This document shows, in pieces, positions 8,177 through 16,758 of a stretch of 64,000 nucleotides of DNA. The translations under genes were made by a program, and so were the position numbers. Below the pieces are notes generated by a model, which saw only the letters and a program-made list of their open reading frames with translations, made no database searches and was not told the origin of the DNA. The stretch is from Paenibacillus oleatilyticus (lineage in GTDB: Bacteria; Bacillota; Bacilli; Paenibacillales; NBRC-103111), in NCBI RefSeq assembly GCF_018998565.1, contig NZ_JAHNZO010000031.1, forward strand, positions 1 to 64,000, given 5' to 3'. Numbering within the stretch: position 1 is the stretch's first letter; each line of letters starts with the position of its first letter.

Positions 8177-8203
8177 ATTTAGTACTTTACGCATTATAGT
8201 TTA

Positions 8204-8222
8204 TTGACCGATCGTCAGTCAA
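8204..8222. promoter_or_regulatory. TetR operator 2
   Basis: TTGACCGA-tcg-TCAGTCAA is an 8-3-8 palindrome with one mismatch and the same half-site as the first operator. The two centres are about 45 bp apart, in the space between the divergent MFS and TetR genes. Confidence 0.7.
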
Positions 8223-8299
8223 TAAGTAAAATAAAGTTATGGAGATTACCCTAAAACGAGAAGCGTGCATTTCTCTCAATTAGCAAAGGAGTGCGACTC

Positions 8300-8932
8300 A
8301 TGGCCAGAATAACGAAGGACCCTGAAGTGCGCAGGAACGAACTGTTGGACGCGGCCGTGCAATTGTTCGGCGATAAGGGCGTCGAGCGGACGTCCGTTAG
8401 CGACATCGTCAAGCAGGTGGGGGTCGCTCAGGGGACGTTTTATTACTATTTCAAAACGAAGGACGACGTCATCTTTGCCCTGATCGAGCGTTCGCTGTCA
8501 GAGCAAATGGAATATGTGAATTCGGTTGCCGGGCAGCCCGGGGTGGCCGCGGACCTGAAGCTGGTGGGGGCGCTGCTCGAACGTCCGGCCGTTTTGCCGA
8601 ATTACCGGGATTTTTTGCAGGTGCTGCACCACGAGAGCAACGCTATGATTCATCAACGCTTCGTGTCCCGGAAAATTTCCGAGATGGTGCCGCCAATCGC
8701 GCAAATCCTCGAACAAGGTGTAAAGGAAGGTATATTTCAGGTCGAGCATCCGGCGGAAACGGCCGAGTTTATGCTTACGGCGATTTTGTTCATGTTCGAT
8801 CCGGGCTTTTTTGACCGGACCGAGGAGGAGATCCGCACCAAAGCCGGCGCGATCGTCGGCATCATGGGGAAGCTGCTCGGCGCAGAGCTTCCGTCGCCGG
8901 ATCAGGCAAGAAGCATATTTTCGCTTTTTTAA
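8300..8932 (+). CDS. TetR-family repressor, divergent to the MFS pump
   Basis: A 210-residue TetR/AcrR regulator. The N-terminal helix-turn-helix domain has the usual RRNELLDAAVQLFGDKGVE..SVSDIVKQVGVAQGTFYYYFKTK pattern (about residues 12-55), and the rest is a helical ligand-binding domain. The ATG at 8300 follows AAAGGAG by about 8 nt; a GTG at 8291 is in frame but overlaps that box. Location next to the divergent MFS pump, with two identical-type palindromes in between, indicates that it controls both genes. The ligand is unknown. Confidence 0.87.
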   Translation: MARITKDPEVRRNELLDAAVQLFGDKGVERTSVSDIVKQVGVAQGTFYYYFKTKDDVIFALIERSLSEQMEYVNSVAGQPGVAADLKLVGALLERPAVLPNYRDFLQVLHHESNAMIHQRFVSRKISEMVPPIAQILEQGVKEGIFQVEHPAETAEFMLTAILFMFDPGFFDRTEEEIRTKAGAIVGIMGKLLGAELPSPDQARSIFSLF

Positions 8933-8949
8933 GGCGCGCGGATTGTTCG

Positions 8950-9000
8950 TTGACGGTTTGATTTCCCTCCGACTACAATAGGAAATGGAACGTTTTCATT
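8950..9000 (+). promoter_or_regulatory. promoter with overlapping palindrome before the sugar kinase
   Basis: TTGACG (8950-8955), an 18-nt spacer and TACAAT (8974-8979) form a SigA-type promoter. An imperfect palindrome, AATGGAACGTTTTCATT (8984-9000), covers the expected start of transcription. It resembles a LacI/CcpA-type (cre-like) site but lacks one base of the cre spacing, so the binder is uncertain. Confidence 0.5.
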
Positions 9001-9070
9001 AAACGTCTGCGGAGCCGGAAGCCGGTTCCGCGAACCGATCGGAATTTGATAAAATGGACGGAGGATGGAC

Positions 9071-10036
9071 ATGAATAGATTAGATGCCGTCGCCATCGGC
9101 GAGCTGCTGATCGATTTTACGCCTGCGGGGGTGTCTGAGCAAGGGCTGCCGCGTTACGAACAAAACCCCGGCGGCGCGCCGGCCAATGTGATGGCGGGGC
9201 TGACCAAGCTGGGCAAGCGGACGGCATTTATCGGCAAAGTCGGCGAGGATGCTTTCGGCCGTTTTTTGACGGGAGAGCTGGAGAAGCACGGGGTAGATAC
9301 GGGCGGCATGGTATTTACCGGAGAAGCCGGTACGACGCTGGCCTTTGTTAGCCTTGACGCCAGCGGAGACCGTTCTTTCAGCTTCTACCGCAACCCTGGG
9401 GCGGACATGCTCCTGCAGGAGTCGGAAATCGACTGGAAGCGGATCGGGGAAGCCGCCTTGTTTCATTTCGGCTCCGTCTCGATGACTCACGAGCCTGCGG
9501 CTACGGCGACGCTGCGCGCGGCTGCCTATGCCCGCCGGGAAGGCAAGCTCGTCTCCTTCGATCCGAATCTGCGTCCGCTGCTGTGGCCGGATTTGGACCG
9601 TGCAAAGTCGCTCATTCTGGAAGGCATGACTTACAGCGATGTCCTGAAGCTTTCCGAGGAGGAGCTGCATTTTCTGACCGGCGAGCGGGACTTGGAGGCG
9701 GGTACCCGGCAGCTCCAGGAGCAGTACGGCACTCCGCTGATGTTCGTGACGCTTGGGCCGGACGGCAGCTTTTACCGTCAGGGCGAGCGGACGGGCCGGG
9801 TGCCGGGCTTCGCGGTGAAAGCCGTCGATACGACCGGCGCGGGCGATGCATTCTTCTCCGGCGCGCTGTTCCGCTTGATGGAATACGGCAAGCGCCCCGA
9901 CGAGCTGACTGAAGAGGAGCTTGGCGAGGTTTGCCGCTCGGGCAATGCGGCCGGCGCGCTTACGACGACCCGCAAGGGAGCGATTCCCGCTCTGCCGTCC
10001 CGGGAGGAGCTGGACCGGCTGATTCGCGGAAGTTGA
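9071..10036 (+). CDS. PfkB-family carbohydrate kinase (fructokinase-like)
   Basis: A 321-residue ribokinase/PfkB kinase. It shows the family's N-terminal NPGGAPANVMAGLTKLG substrate-binding pattern and the C-terminal DTTGAGDAFFSG signature with the catalytic Asp and anion hole. Within PfkB kinases the GELLIDF opening and the length point to fructokinase (fructose to fructose 6-phosphate), but 2-keto-3-deoxygluconate kinases look alike. The ATG at 9071 is preferred over 9065 because GGAGG (9060-9064) lies 6 nt before it. The gene has its own promoter and stands alone. A cre-like palindrome at its promoter would fit carbon-catabolite control. Confidence 0.82.
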   Translation: MNRLDAVAIGELLIDFTPAGVSEQGLPRYEQNPGGAPANVMAGLTKLGKRTAFIGKVGEDAFGRFLTGELEKHGVDTGGMVFTGEAGTTLAFVSLDASGDRSFSFYRNPGADMLLQESEIDWKRIGEAALFHFGSVSMTHEPAATATLRAAAYARREGKLVSFDPNLRPLLWPDLDRAKSLILEGMTYSDVLKLSEEELHFLTGERDLEAGTRQLQEQYGTPLMFVTLGPDGSFYRQGERTGRVPGFAVKAVDTTGAGDAFFSGALFRLMEYGKRPDELTEEELGEVCRSGNAAGALTTTRKGAIPALPSREELDRLIRGS

Positions 10037-10046
10037 CGGGACAAGC

Positions 10047-10107
10047 ATGGAAACGTTTTATTTTCCGATGTCAAGCCCTTTTAACCGATGGTAAATTGAG
10101 ATACAAT
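10047..10107 (+). promoter_or_regulatory. aspA promoter with cre-like site
   Basis: TTTTAA (10079-10084), 17 nt and TACAAT (10102-10107) form a promoter with a weak -35. ATGGAAACGTTTTAT (10047-10061) upstream matches the CcpA cre consensus except at one position. The cre assignment is tentative. Confidence 0.4.
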
Positions 10108-10181
10108 AACGTATGGAGATGACATTGCTTGTAAGATCATCCCGTTAATAAGTTATCGCAGCCATAGAGGGGAGACAGGTC

Positions 10182-11624
10182 ATGACCAGCGCGCAATATC
10201 GGGTGGAAAAAGACTTTTTGGGCACAAAGGAAGTACCGGTCCATGCTTATTATGGAGTTCAAACCATGCGGGCCGTAGAAAACTTTCCGATTACCGGATA
10301 CCGGATTCATAAAGAGCTGATTGTCGCCATGGCGACCGTCAAAAAAGCGGCGGCTATCGCCAATATGGAGATCGGACAGCTGAATCCGAACCTTGGGAAG
10401 GTCATCGTTCAGGCGGCCGAGGAAATCATCGCCGGACAATGGCACGATCAATTTATTGTAGACCCGATTCAAGGCGGGGCGGGCACGTCGATCAACATGA
10501 ACACGAACGAAGTTATTGCCAACCGGGGCATCGAGCTGCTCGGGGGCGAGAAGGGCAATTACTTTACGCTTAGTCCCAATACGCATGTGAACATGGCGCA
10601 GTCCACGAACGACGCCTTCCCGACGGCGATTCATATTTCCGTGCTGACGCTGCTCGATCAACTGCTTGAGGTGATGAACGAGCTGCACGAAGGCTTCGAA
10701 GCCAAAGCGAAGGAATTCGATAGCGTTATCAAAATGGGGCGGACGCACCTGCAGGACGGCGTGCCGATCCGCCTTGGTCAAGAGTTTGAAGCTTACCGCC
10801 GGGTGCTAGCGAGAGATATCAAGCGGATTACCCAGACGCGGCAGCATTTGTACGAGATCAATATGGGCGCGACGGCTGTCGGCACCGGCTTGAACGCCGA
10901 TCCGCGCTACATTAAGCGCGTGGCGGAGCTGCTGGCCGAATTGACCGGCTTCCCGCTGGTCAGCGCGGAGCACCTTGTCGATGCGACGCAGAACACTGAC
11001 GCCTATACGGAAGTGTCTGCCGCATTGAAGGTATGCATGATCAACATGTCGAAGGTGGCGAACGACCTGCGGCTGATGGCTTCGGGGCCGCGTACCGGCT
11101 TGGCCGAGATCAACCTGCCGGCGCGTCAGCCGGGCTCCTCGATCATGCCGGGCAAAGTAAACCCGGTCATGTGCGAGGTTGTCAATCAGGTAGCGTTCCA
11201 GGTAATCGGCAATGATCATACCATTTGCTTGGCTTCCGAAGCGGGACAGCTTGAGCTGAACGTCATGGAGCCGGTGCTGGTGTTCAACCTGCTGCAATCG
11301 CTCAGCATGATGAGCCAGGTGTTCAAGGTGTTCAAAAAATACTGCCTCGACGGCATCCAAGCGAACATCGAACGCTGCAAGGAGTACGTGGAGCGGAGCG
11401 TCGGTGTCATTACCGCGCTGAACCCGCATCTGGGCTATGAGCCGGTGGCGAGAATCGCCCGCGAGGCGATTGAAACCGGCCGCTCGGTCCGCGAGCTCTG
11501 CCTGTTGTACGATGTGCTGCGCGAAGACGAGCTGAACTTGATTCTCGACCCGTACGAAATGACGAATCCGGGCATCGCGGGCGCATCGCTGCTCGAAACG
11601 CATCGGGACGAAGAGAAGAAATAA
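10182..11624 (+). CDS. aspA: aspartate ammonia-lyase (aspartase)
   Basis: A 480-residue member of the fumarase/aspartase superfamily. The signature GSSIMPGKVNPV is present, together with the substrate-binding GAGTSINMNTNEV and STNDAFPT segments. Aspartase deaminates L-aspartate to fumarate plus ammonium, allowing growth on aspartate and replenishing the TCA cycle. The length is typical of aspartase, and the GAGTSINMN segment favours AspA over fumarase C, whose matching segment differs. The AGGGGAGACAGGTC stretch provides the ribosome-binding site. In B. subtilis aspA is paired with ansA/ansB under AnsR; here it stands alone with its own promoter and a strong 16-bp terminator. Confidence 0.9.
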   Translation: MTSAQYRVEKDFLGTKEVPVHAYYGVQTMRAVENFPITGYRIHKELIVAMATVKKAAAIANMEIGQLNPNLGKVIVQAAEEIIAGQWHDQFIVDPIQGGAGTSINMNTNEVIANRGIELLGGEKGNYFTLSPNTHVNMAQSTNDAFPTAIHISVLTLLDQLLEVMNELHEGFEAKAKEFDSVIKMGRTHLQDGVPIRLGQEFEAYRRVLARDIKRITQTRQHLYEINMGATAVGTGLNADPRYIKRVAELLAELTGFPLVSAEHLVDATQNTDAYTEVSAALKVCMINMSKVANDLRLMASGPRTGLAEINLPARQPGSSIMPGKVNPVMCEVVNQVAFQVIGNDHTICLASEAGQLELNVMEPVLVFNLLQSLSMMSQVFKVFKKYCLDGIQANIERCKEYVERSVGVITALNPHLGYEPVARIAREAIETGRSVRELCLLYDVLREDELNLILDPYEMTNPGIAGASLLETHRDEEKK

Positions 11625-11648
11625 AAGGCCGGACGCTTTCGTCTGGCC
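11623..11648 (-). terminator. terminator for the EamA gene
   Basis: On the minus strand GGCCAGACG-AAAG-CGTCCGGCC forms a hairpin followed by TTTT. It lies 29 nt past the stop codon of the minus-strand EamA transporter and overlaps the end of aspA. Confidence 0.55.
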
Positions 11649-11657
11649 GGTACGGCG

Positions 11658-11700
11658 ACAAGCGCCGCTGTCTCAATTAGACGGCGGCGCTTGTTTTTTG
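11658..11700 (+). terminator. aspA terminator
   Basis: A 16-bp stem, ACAAGCGCCGCTGTCT paired with AGACGGCGGCGCTTGT, with a CAATT loop and a T run (TTTTTT) after it. It overlaps the last codons of the convergent EamA gene. Confidence 0.8.
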
Positions 11701-12606
11701 TTTTGAAGGGGCTTTTTTCAAAGCCAGCAATAAAATCATTCCGATGATGCAGGACGTGCCGATCCACTGAAAATATCCAAACGGCTCTTTTAGCCAAAGC
11801 ACCGTGGTTAACACAGCGGCCAGCGGCTCCAGACTGCCGACGAGGCTCGATTCTTTGGGCGAAAGACTTTGCAAGCTTTCGATATAGAACCAAAAGGCGA
11901 GCATGGTGCCGAATACGATCACGAATACCAGGTATAAACAGGCTACAAGCGGCATACCGGCAAAATCCGCCTGCCAGGGCGGATGGATTAAGCTCAAGGC
12001 GGCGCCTCCGATGATCATCGCCCAGCCGACGATGACAAGCGAATCGTATTGTTTCAATAAAGGAACCGCATATACCGTATAGAACGCCAGCGTTACCCCC
12101 GATAAAATTCCCCAGACGATCGCAGGCATCGGTACCGAGAGCTGGGAGATGGAGCCGTTCGTCAACAACAAAAAGCAGCCGACTAACGCAAGGGAAACGG
12201 TTACCAGATCTTGTCGGGTGAGAACGGTCTGTTTTCGCAGGATCAAGTAGGCGATAATCATAACTGGCGCCAAATATTGCAGCAGTGTAGCGACGGCGGC
12301 ATTGCCGTGCTGGATCGAAGCCATATACGTATATTGAACGGCAAGCGTCCCGAATATCGCGAAAATAACCAGTTTAAGGGCCACACTTCGGTTTTTCCAG
12401 ACACGGATTATTTGAGAGCGGTCTTTTGTACAAAATTGCACGGCTAAGAGTAAAATACCGGCTACGAGCAGTCGTGTCGTCACCAGCCAATCGACCTCGA
12501 TGGCGTAATCTTGAAAGAGCTTTTTGGCCACGGTGCCGCTGATTCCCCATAATACCGCTCCGGTGATCACGAGAAACAATCCTCTTCTTCTAGCAGGTCT
12601 GTCCAT
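11677..12606 (-). CDS. EamA/DMT-family permease
   Basis: A 309-residue integral membrane protein with ten hydrophobic segments arranged as two EamA repeats (WGISGTVAKKLF near the N-terminus, and a second repeat in the C-terminal half starting WGILSGVTLAFYTVYAVPLL). Such proteins are 10-TMS drug/metabolite exporters of the cytoplasmic membrane. It is divergent from an AraC-type regulator with 111 bp between them, which suggests regulation by that protein. The substrate cannot be predicted. GGTGGAG lies about 10 nt before the start codon. Confidence 0.82.
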   Translation of the reverse strand: MDRPARRRGLFLVITGAVLWGISGTVAKKLFQDYAIEVDWLVTTRLLVAGILLLAVQFCTKDRSQIIRVWKNRSVALKLVIFAIFGTLAVQYTYMASIQHGNAAVATLLQYLAPVMIIAYLILRKQTVLTRQDLVTVSLALVGCFLLLTNGSISQLSVPMPAIVWGILSGVTLAFYTVYAVPLLKQYDSLVIVGWAMIIGGAALSLIHPPWQADFAGMPLVACLYLVFVIVFGTMLAFWFYIESLQSLSPKESSLVGSLEPLAAVLTTVLWLKEPFGYFQWIGTSCIIGMILLLALKKAPSKQKTSAAV

Positions 12607-12717
12607 GAACGAGTCTCCACCTTAAAATATAATAATAGTGTTATAATAGAGGAAAGCAGGCTTTAAAGATATTAGAATCGGATAAATAAATATAAGGATG
12701 TTGAGGTCGGATTTATC

Positions 12718-13611
12718 ATGCAAATCAAAAATTTCAAGATTGACCGAAGCTTAAAGGAGCTGACCGAGCACCGGACGGTCGTGCTGCCGATGGCATGCTA
12801 CGAAACGACAATTAATCAAAATATACACGGCTATATCCCGCTTCATTGGCATGAGGAAATTCAGCTTATCCTGATTGTAAAAGGAGAAGCGGTCTTTCAA
12901 ATCAACGAGGACCGCATCACGGTTCGGGATGGCGAGGGGCTGTTTATCAATAGCGGCTGTCTGCACATGGCGGAAGATAAGGATCAATCGGGCTGCGTCT
13001 ATATTTGCTTGAACGTTTCTCCTCATTTCGTATTATCGCAAGAGCTTTACACGACCTTTGTATATCCATATATTCAAGCGACAAATCTTCCATACTTACA
13101 TTTGCATCCCGGTGAGCCTTGGGGAAAAAATAGTTTGGATGCCATCCTGAGCATTCATCGATTGCTTCAACAAAAACCGCCGTTCTATGAAATCAGTATC
13201 ACCATGCAGCTGACGTTAATTTGGCAAAACCTCATTAGGAATGGCTTTCAGCCGGAATATGACCGGACGGAAATGCAAAAGAGCCAGCGGATCAAGCACA
13301 TGCTGCAATGGATTCATGCCCATTATGCCGAGAAAATCAAGCTGGAGGACATCGCCAGAGCCGGCCAACTGAGCCGGTCCGAATGCTGCCGCTATTTCAA
13401 ACGAATCCTGAAGACGACGCCGTTAAGCTACGTAACGGAATATCGAATTCAAAAAAGCTTGGTCCTTCTGCAGCAAGCGGAATCGAATGTGACGGAAGTC
13501 GCCTACCAAGTAGGGTTTAATAGTACAAGCTACTTTATCGATCAATTCCGCAAGTCTATGAAGGTTACACCCTTAGCTTACAAGAAATCTAAAATGGATG
13601 ACGGCTCATAA
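12718..13611 (+). CDS. AraC-family regulator with cupin sensor domain
   Basis: A 297-residue protein. The N-terminal cupin part shows IPLHWHEEIQLILIVKGEA (about residues 41-59), and the C-terminal AraC DNA-binding domain has two helix-turn-helix motifs, IKLEDIARAGQLSRSECCRYFKR and SNVTEVAYQVGFNSTSYFIDQFR. It shares a short AT-rich divergent promoter region with the EamA permease and most likely controls it. A terminator hairpin follows. The signal molecule is unknown. Confidence 0.85.
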   Translation: MQIKNFKIDRSLKELTEHRTVVLPMACYETTINQNIHGYIPLHWHEEIQLILIVKGEAVFQINEDRITVRDGEGLFINSGCLHMAEDKDQSGCVYICLNVSPHFVLSQELYTTFVYPYIQATNLPYLHLHPGEPWGKNSLDAILSIHRLLQQKPPFYEISITMQLTLIWQNLIRNGFQPEYDRTEMQKSQRIKHMLQWIHAHYAEKIKLEDIARAGQLSRSECCRYFKRILKTTPLSYVTEYRIQKSLVLLQQAESNVTEVAYQVGFNSTSYFIDQFRKSMKVTPLAYKKSKMDDGS

Positions 13612-13643
13612 AACGAGGGCAGGAAACAAAGCTCCTGCGCAGT

Positions 13644-13677
13644 CCGGAGGACAGCTCATGTCTCCGGCTTTTTTTTG
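13644..13677 (+). terminator. terminator after the AraC gene
   Basis: CCGGAG-g-AC...GT-c-TCCGG hairpin (13644-13667) followed by a run of eight T. Confidence 0.75.
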
Positions 13678-13712
13678 TTCCCCGATAAGCTCGCAATGCT
13701 CGAATAAAATGA

Positions 13713-13741
13713 TTGAAAAAATCAAAATTATGATTTATATT
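13713..13741 (+). promoter_or_regulatory. promoter of the amino-sugar operon
   Basis: TTGAAA (13713-13718), a 17-nt spacer and TATATT (13736-13741), in an unusually AT-rich stretch. Short inverted pieces (TTATGAT / TATCATTAA) inside it could hold an operator, but no regulator gene is adjacent. Confidence 0.5.
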
Positions 13742-13770
13742 ATCATTAATAAGACGAAAGGGGTAATAAT

Positions 13771-14826
13771 GTGAAGCCATTCGGTCAATATACGTATCCT
13801 GAAATTTCGGCACAGGCGGAGGCGCTGAATGCGGCGCTTGCACAGCTTCAGCAGCAGGGAGACTGGGTTCAAAAGCATCTTCTCGATTCGGAAACGGACG
13901 AGACGGTGTTCATCGGCAGCGGCTCATCCTATTATCAAGCACTGGCGATGGCGTCCGTCTACCGGGCGTGGCTGGGCAAAAGCGCAACGGCTTATCCTTC
14001 CTCGGAGGTGTTCCTGTTCCGCGAGCAGACGCTTCCTCCGAATCGCAATTATTTGGTTATCGGCGTATCGAGATCGGGCGAATCGACAGAGGTGCTGCTG
14101 GCGCTGGAAGCCGTGAAGCCTCTCTCTAACGTGAAAGTCGCTGGCATCACCTGCTACGAAGAGAGCAGCATGGCTAAGCTGGCGGATTGCCTGGTATCCC
14201 CGCTCGGGAAAGAAACGAGCACCGTAATGACGAAATCGTTCAGCAGCATGACGTTTTTGATGCACGCGGCGATCGCCAAGGCGGCGGGCAAGCAGGATCA
14301 GTTCGAGCAGCTTGCTTCGGTCGCGCAAACGGACGATCAAGTCGTCAAAGCCGCCGACGCTTTCATTAAGCCTTTGGTCGACACGAACGATTTTCATAAG
14401 GTTATTTACCTCGGCATGGGCACGTACTACGGCATCGCGCTGGAAGCGAGCTTGAAAATCAAAGAAATGTCCTACATCTGGACGGAAGCCTACGGAACGC
14501 TGGAGTTCCGCCACGGTCCCAAGTCGATTGTGGAGCCGGGCACGCTAGTTTGCCTGCTGTTGTCCGAGAAAGCGCGCGATTACGAGCTGAAGGTCGCCAA
14601 GGAAATGCAGGAGTACGGCGCATTCGTGCTGCTCGTCACGGCCAAGGCCGGGGAAGATACCGCGTTCGCGGATGCGGTATTCGAAGTCGGCGGAGCGGAG
14701 ATGAGCGACGATGCCCGCACGGTGCTTTATTTGCCGGCGCTGCAATATTTGGGCTTCTATACGGCCATGAAACGCGACGTGGACCCGGATATGCCCCGCA
14801 ACCTGACACAAGTGGTCAAAATTTAG
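13771..14826 (+). CDS. agaS: SIS-domain sugar-phosphate isomerase/deaminase (AgaS-like)
   Basis: A 351-residue double-SIS protein related to the isomerase half of GlmS. The first SIS fold shows FIGSGSSYYQALAMASVYR and the Ser-rich phosphate loop VSRSGESTEV. The second half has YGTLEFRHGPKSI, the form typical of AgaS-type proteins. AgaS converts galactosamine 6-phosphate to tagatose 6-phosphate plus ammonia. The next two genes could supply tagatose-6-phosphate kinase and tagatose-bisphosphate aldolase, which supports this reading. A FrlB-like deglycase is the main alternative. The GTG start follows GAAAGGGG by about 9 nt. The gene opens a tight operon after an AT-rich promoter. Confidence 0.72.
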   Translation: MKPFGQYTYPEISAQAEALNAALAQLQQQGDWVQKHLLDSETDETVFIGSGSSYYQALAMASVYRAWLGKSATAYPSSEVFLFREQTLPPNRNYLVIGVSRSGESTEVLLALEAVKPLSNVKVAGITCYEESSMAKLADCLVSPLGKETSTVMTKSFSSMTFLMHAAIAKAAGKQDQFEQLASVAQTDDQVVKAADAFIKPLVDTNDFHKVIYLGMGTYYGIALEASLKIKEMSYIWTEAYGTLEFRHGPKSIVEPGTLVCLLLSEKARDYELKVAKEMQEYGAFVLLVTAKAGEDTAFADAVFEVGGAEMSDDARTVLYLPALQYLGFYTAMKRDVDPDMPRNLTQVVKI

Positions 14827-14848
14827 CCGGAAGCGAGATGACATCGAT

Positions 14849-15715
14849 ATGCCATTAGTATCATCCACCTCATTGCTGGAAGCGGCCCGCGCGGGCGGCT
14901 ACGGAATCGGCGCATTCAACGTGCATACGCTGGAGATGCTGCAAGCGGTCGTCGACGCCGCGGAAGAAACCGGATCGCCTTTAATTCTTCAATCGACGGT
15001 AGGGACGGTCAAGCATCTCGGTCCCGATTATATCGCAGCGGCGGCCACAGTTGCGGCCAACCGTTCCCGGGTGCCGATCGCGCTTCATTTGGACCATTGT
15101 ACGGACTTTGCAACGATCGTGCAGTGCATCCGGGCCGGATACACGTCGGTGATGATCGACGCCTCGATGCTGCCTTTCGAAGAAAATGTGCGTTTGACGA
15201 AGCAAGTCGTCGAAGTAGCGCGTGCCGCCGGCGTCAATGTCGAAGCCGAGCTCGGCAAAGTGGGCGGCGTGGAGGACGATATCGTCGTGGCCGAGCACGA
15301 AGCTTTGATGGCTGACCCGCAGGAGTGCGCCGAATTCGTCGAGCGGACCGGCGTTCATACGCTGGCGCCTGCGATCGGCACGGCTCACGGCATTTACAAG
15401 GGCGAGCCGAAGATCGATTTCGACCGCATCCGGCGTATCGCCGAGATCGTCTCGGTGCCGCTCGTCCTGCACGGCGGCTCCGGCATTCCGGAGGAGCAAG
15501 TGAAGCGCTGCGTCTCGCTCGGCATGGCCAAAATGAACATTGCCACCGAGATCCGCATCGTTTTCTCCGACGCGATCAAGGCCGTATTCGCGGACAACCC
15601 GCAGGAGAACGACCCGCGCAAATATATGATTCCGGCCAAGAAAGCCGTGAAAGAAGCGGCGATTGAAAAAATGCGGATGGTCGGCTGCATCGGCAAAGCC
15701 GGAGATTTCCGATGA
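14849..15715 (+). CDS. class II fructose/tagatose-bisphosphate aldolase
   Basis: A 288-residue zinc-dependent aldolase. LHLDHCTDF carries the first zinc His and catalytic Asp, TAHGIYKGEPKIDF a second His, and LVLHGGSG the third with the phosphate loop. These proteins cleave tagatose or fructose 1,6-bisphosphate to glyceraldehyde 3-phosphate and dihydroxyacetone phosphate. Flanking AgaS-like and LacC/FruK-like genes favour a tagatose-bisphosphate aldolase (KbaY/GatY role), but sequence motifs alone do not separate it from FbaA. It starts 22 nt after agaS and overlaps the kinase gene by 4 nt (ATGA), indicating translational coupling. Confidence 0.85.
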   Translation: MPLVSSTSLLEAARAGGYGIGAFNVHTLEMLQAVVDAAEETGSPLILQSTVGTVKHLGPDYIAAAATVAANRSRVPIALHLDHCTDFATIVQCIRAGYTSVMIDASMLPFEENVRLTKQVVEVARAAGVNVEAELGKVGGVEDDIVVAEHEALMADPQECAEFVERTGVHTLAPAIGTAHGIYKGEPKIDFDRIRRIAEIVSVPLVLHGGSGIPEEQVKRCVSLGMAKMNIATEIRIVFSDAIKAVFADNPQENDPRKYMIPAKKAVKEAAIEKMRMVGCIGKAGDFR

Positions 15716-16641
15716 TCGTTACCGTCACCTTGAATGCGGCCATCGACAAGACATATCATTTGCCTGCGTTGGCCGCAGGTCAAGTCTCACGGGTAGACCG
15801 CGTGTACGCGGAGCCGGGAGGCAAAGGCATTAACGTCGCTCGCGTGATCGCGCTGCAAGGCGTTCCCGTGCTGGCGACCGGATTTGCCGGCGGCAGCAAC
15901 GGGGACTTTATCGAACGCGGATTGACGCGGCAGGGCATTGCGCACGACTTCGTGAAGATCGAAGGCGAATCCCGCATCTGTCTGAACATCATGGATCAAG
16001 ACGGCGTCTCGACGGAGCTGCTGGAGCCGGGACCGACGATCGCCGGGCAAGAGATGGAGGCGATGCGGCAAAAGCTTGCGCAGCTTGCCGCGCGGGCGAA
16101 GGTCGTCGCTTTCAGCGGCTCGCTTCCGGCCGGCGTGCCAAAGTCCTTTTATGCGGAATTGATCGGGATTGCTCAAAGGCAGGGCGCCGTCGTATTTTTG
16201 GATACGAGCGGGGAAGCATTGATGCGGGGGGCGGAAGCGAAGCCTTACTTCATCAAGCCGAACGAGGATGAAGTCGCCCAATGGCTCGGCCATTCGATCG
16301 AGGATGAAAACGCGCTAAAGCAAGGCTTGCTGCGGCTGAACGAGTCCGGCATTTCTTGCATCAACGTATCGATGGGAGCGCAAGGCTCGCTGGCCGCTTT
16401 TCACGGCGTTTACTACCGGGTGCACGCCCCGAAGGTCAATGCGGTGAATGCGGTCGGCAGCGGAGATGCTTACGTGGCAGGGATGGCCATCGGCACAGCT
16501 CAAGGGCTTCCCGTCGAGGAGTGCCTTAGATTGGCCACCGCTTCCGGGACGGCTAATGCGCTAACGGCCCGGGCGGGCTACGTCGAGCCCGAGGACGTCA
16601 AGCGGCTGCTCGGCGAAGTCGTCGTCGAGCGGATCGGGTAG
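15712..16641 (+). CDS. 1-phosphofructokinase / tagatose-6-phosphate kinase family (LacC/FruK)
   Basis: A 309-residue PfkB kinase of the LacC/FruK branch. The start MIVTVTLNAAIDKTYHL, the PGGKGINVARV substrate motif and the C-terminal NAVGSGDAYVAG catalytic motif are all present. In this operon the likely reaction is ATP-dependent phosphorylation of tagatose 6-phosphate to the 1,6-bisphosphate, feeding the aldolase encoded just upstream. Fructose-1-phosphate kinase activity is the alternative, although no fructose PTS gene is nearby. The gene overlaps the aldolase stop by 4 nt and is followed by a terminator, so the operon is agaS-aldolase-kinase with no transport gene. Confidence 0.8.
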   Translation: MIVTVTLNAAIDKTYHLPALAAGQVSRVDRVYAEPGGKGINVARVIALQGVPVLATGFAGGSNGDFIERGLTRQGIAHDFVKIEGESRICLNIMDQDGVSTELLEPGPTIAGQEMEAMRQKLAQLAARAKVVAFSGSLPAGVPKSFYAELIGIAQRQGAVVFLDTSGEALMRGAEAKPYFIKPNEDEVAQWLGHSIEDENALKQGLLRLNESGISCINVSMGAQGSLAAFHGVYYRVHAPKVNAVNAVGSGDAYVAGMAIGTAQGLPVEECLRLATASGTANALTARAGYVEPEDVKRLLGEVVVERIG

Positions 16642-16702
16642 CGCAACTATAAAAAAGGCAGAACCGACATCTGTCGGCCTGCCCGCAGCTCTACTATTCG
16701 CG

Positions 16703-16727
16703 GGAGTCACTTTGTGGCTCCTTTTTG
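16703..16727 (+). terminator. terminator of the amino-sugar operon
   Basis: GGAGTCAC-TTT-GTGGCTCC hairpin followed by TTTTT, about 60 nt after the kinase stop. Confidence 0.75.
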
Positions 16728-16758
16728 CATGGACAATTAACTCAAGGATGACAGCCCG

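Noticed and set aside
8984..9000. A definite CcpA cre site before the sugar kinase.
   Set aside because: The palindrome lacks one position of the cre consensus, so it may be another LacI-type site.
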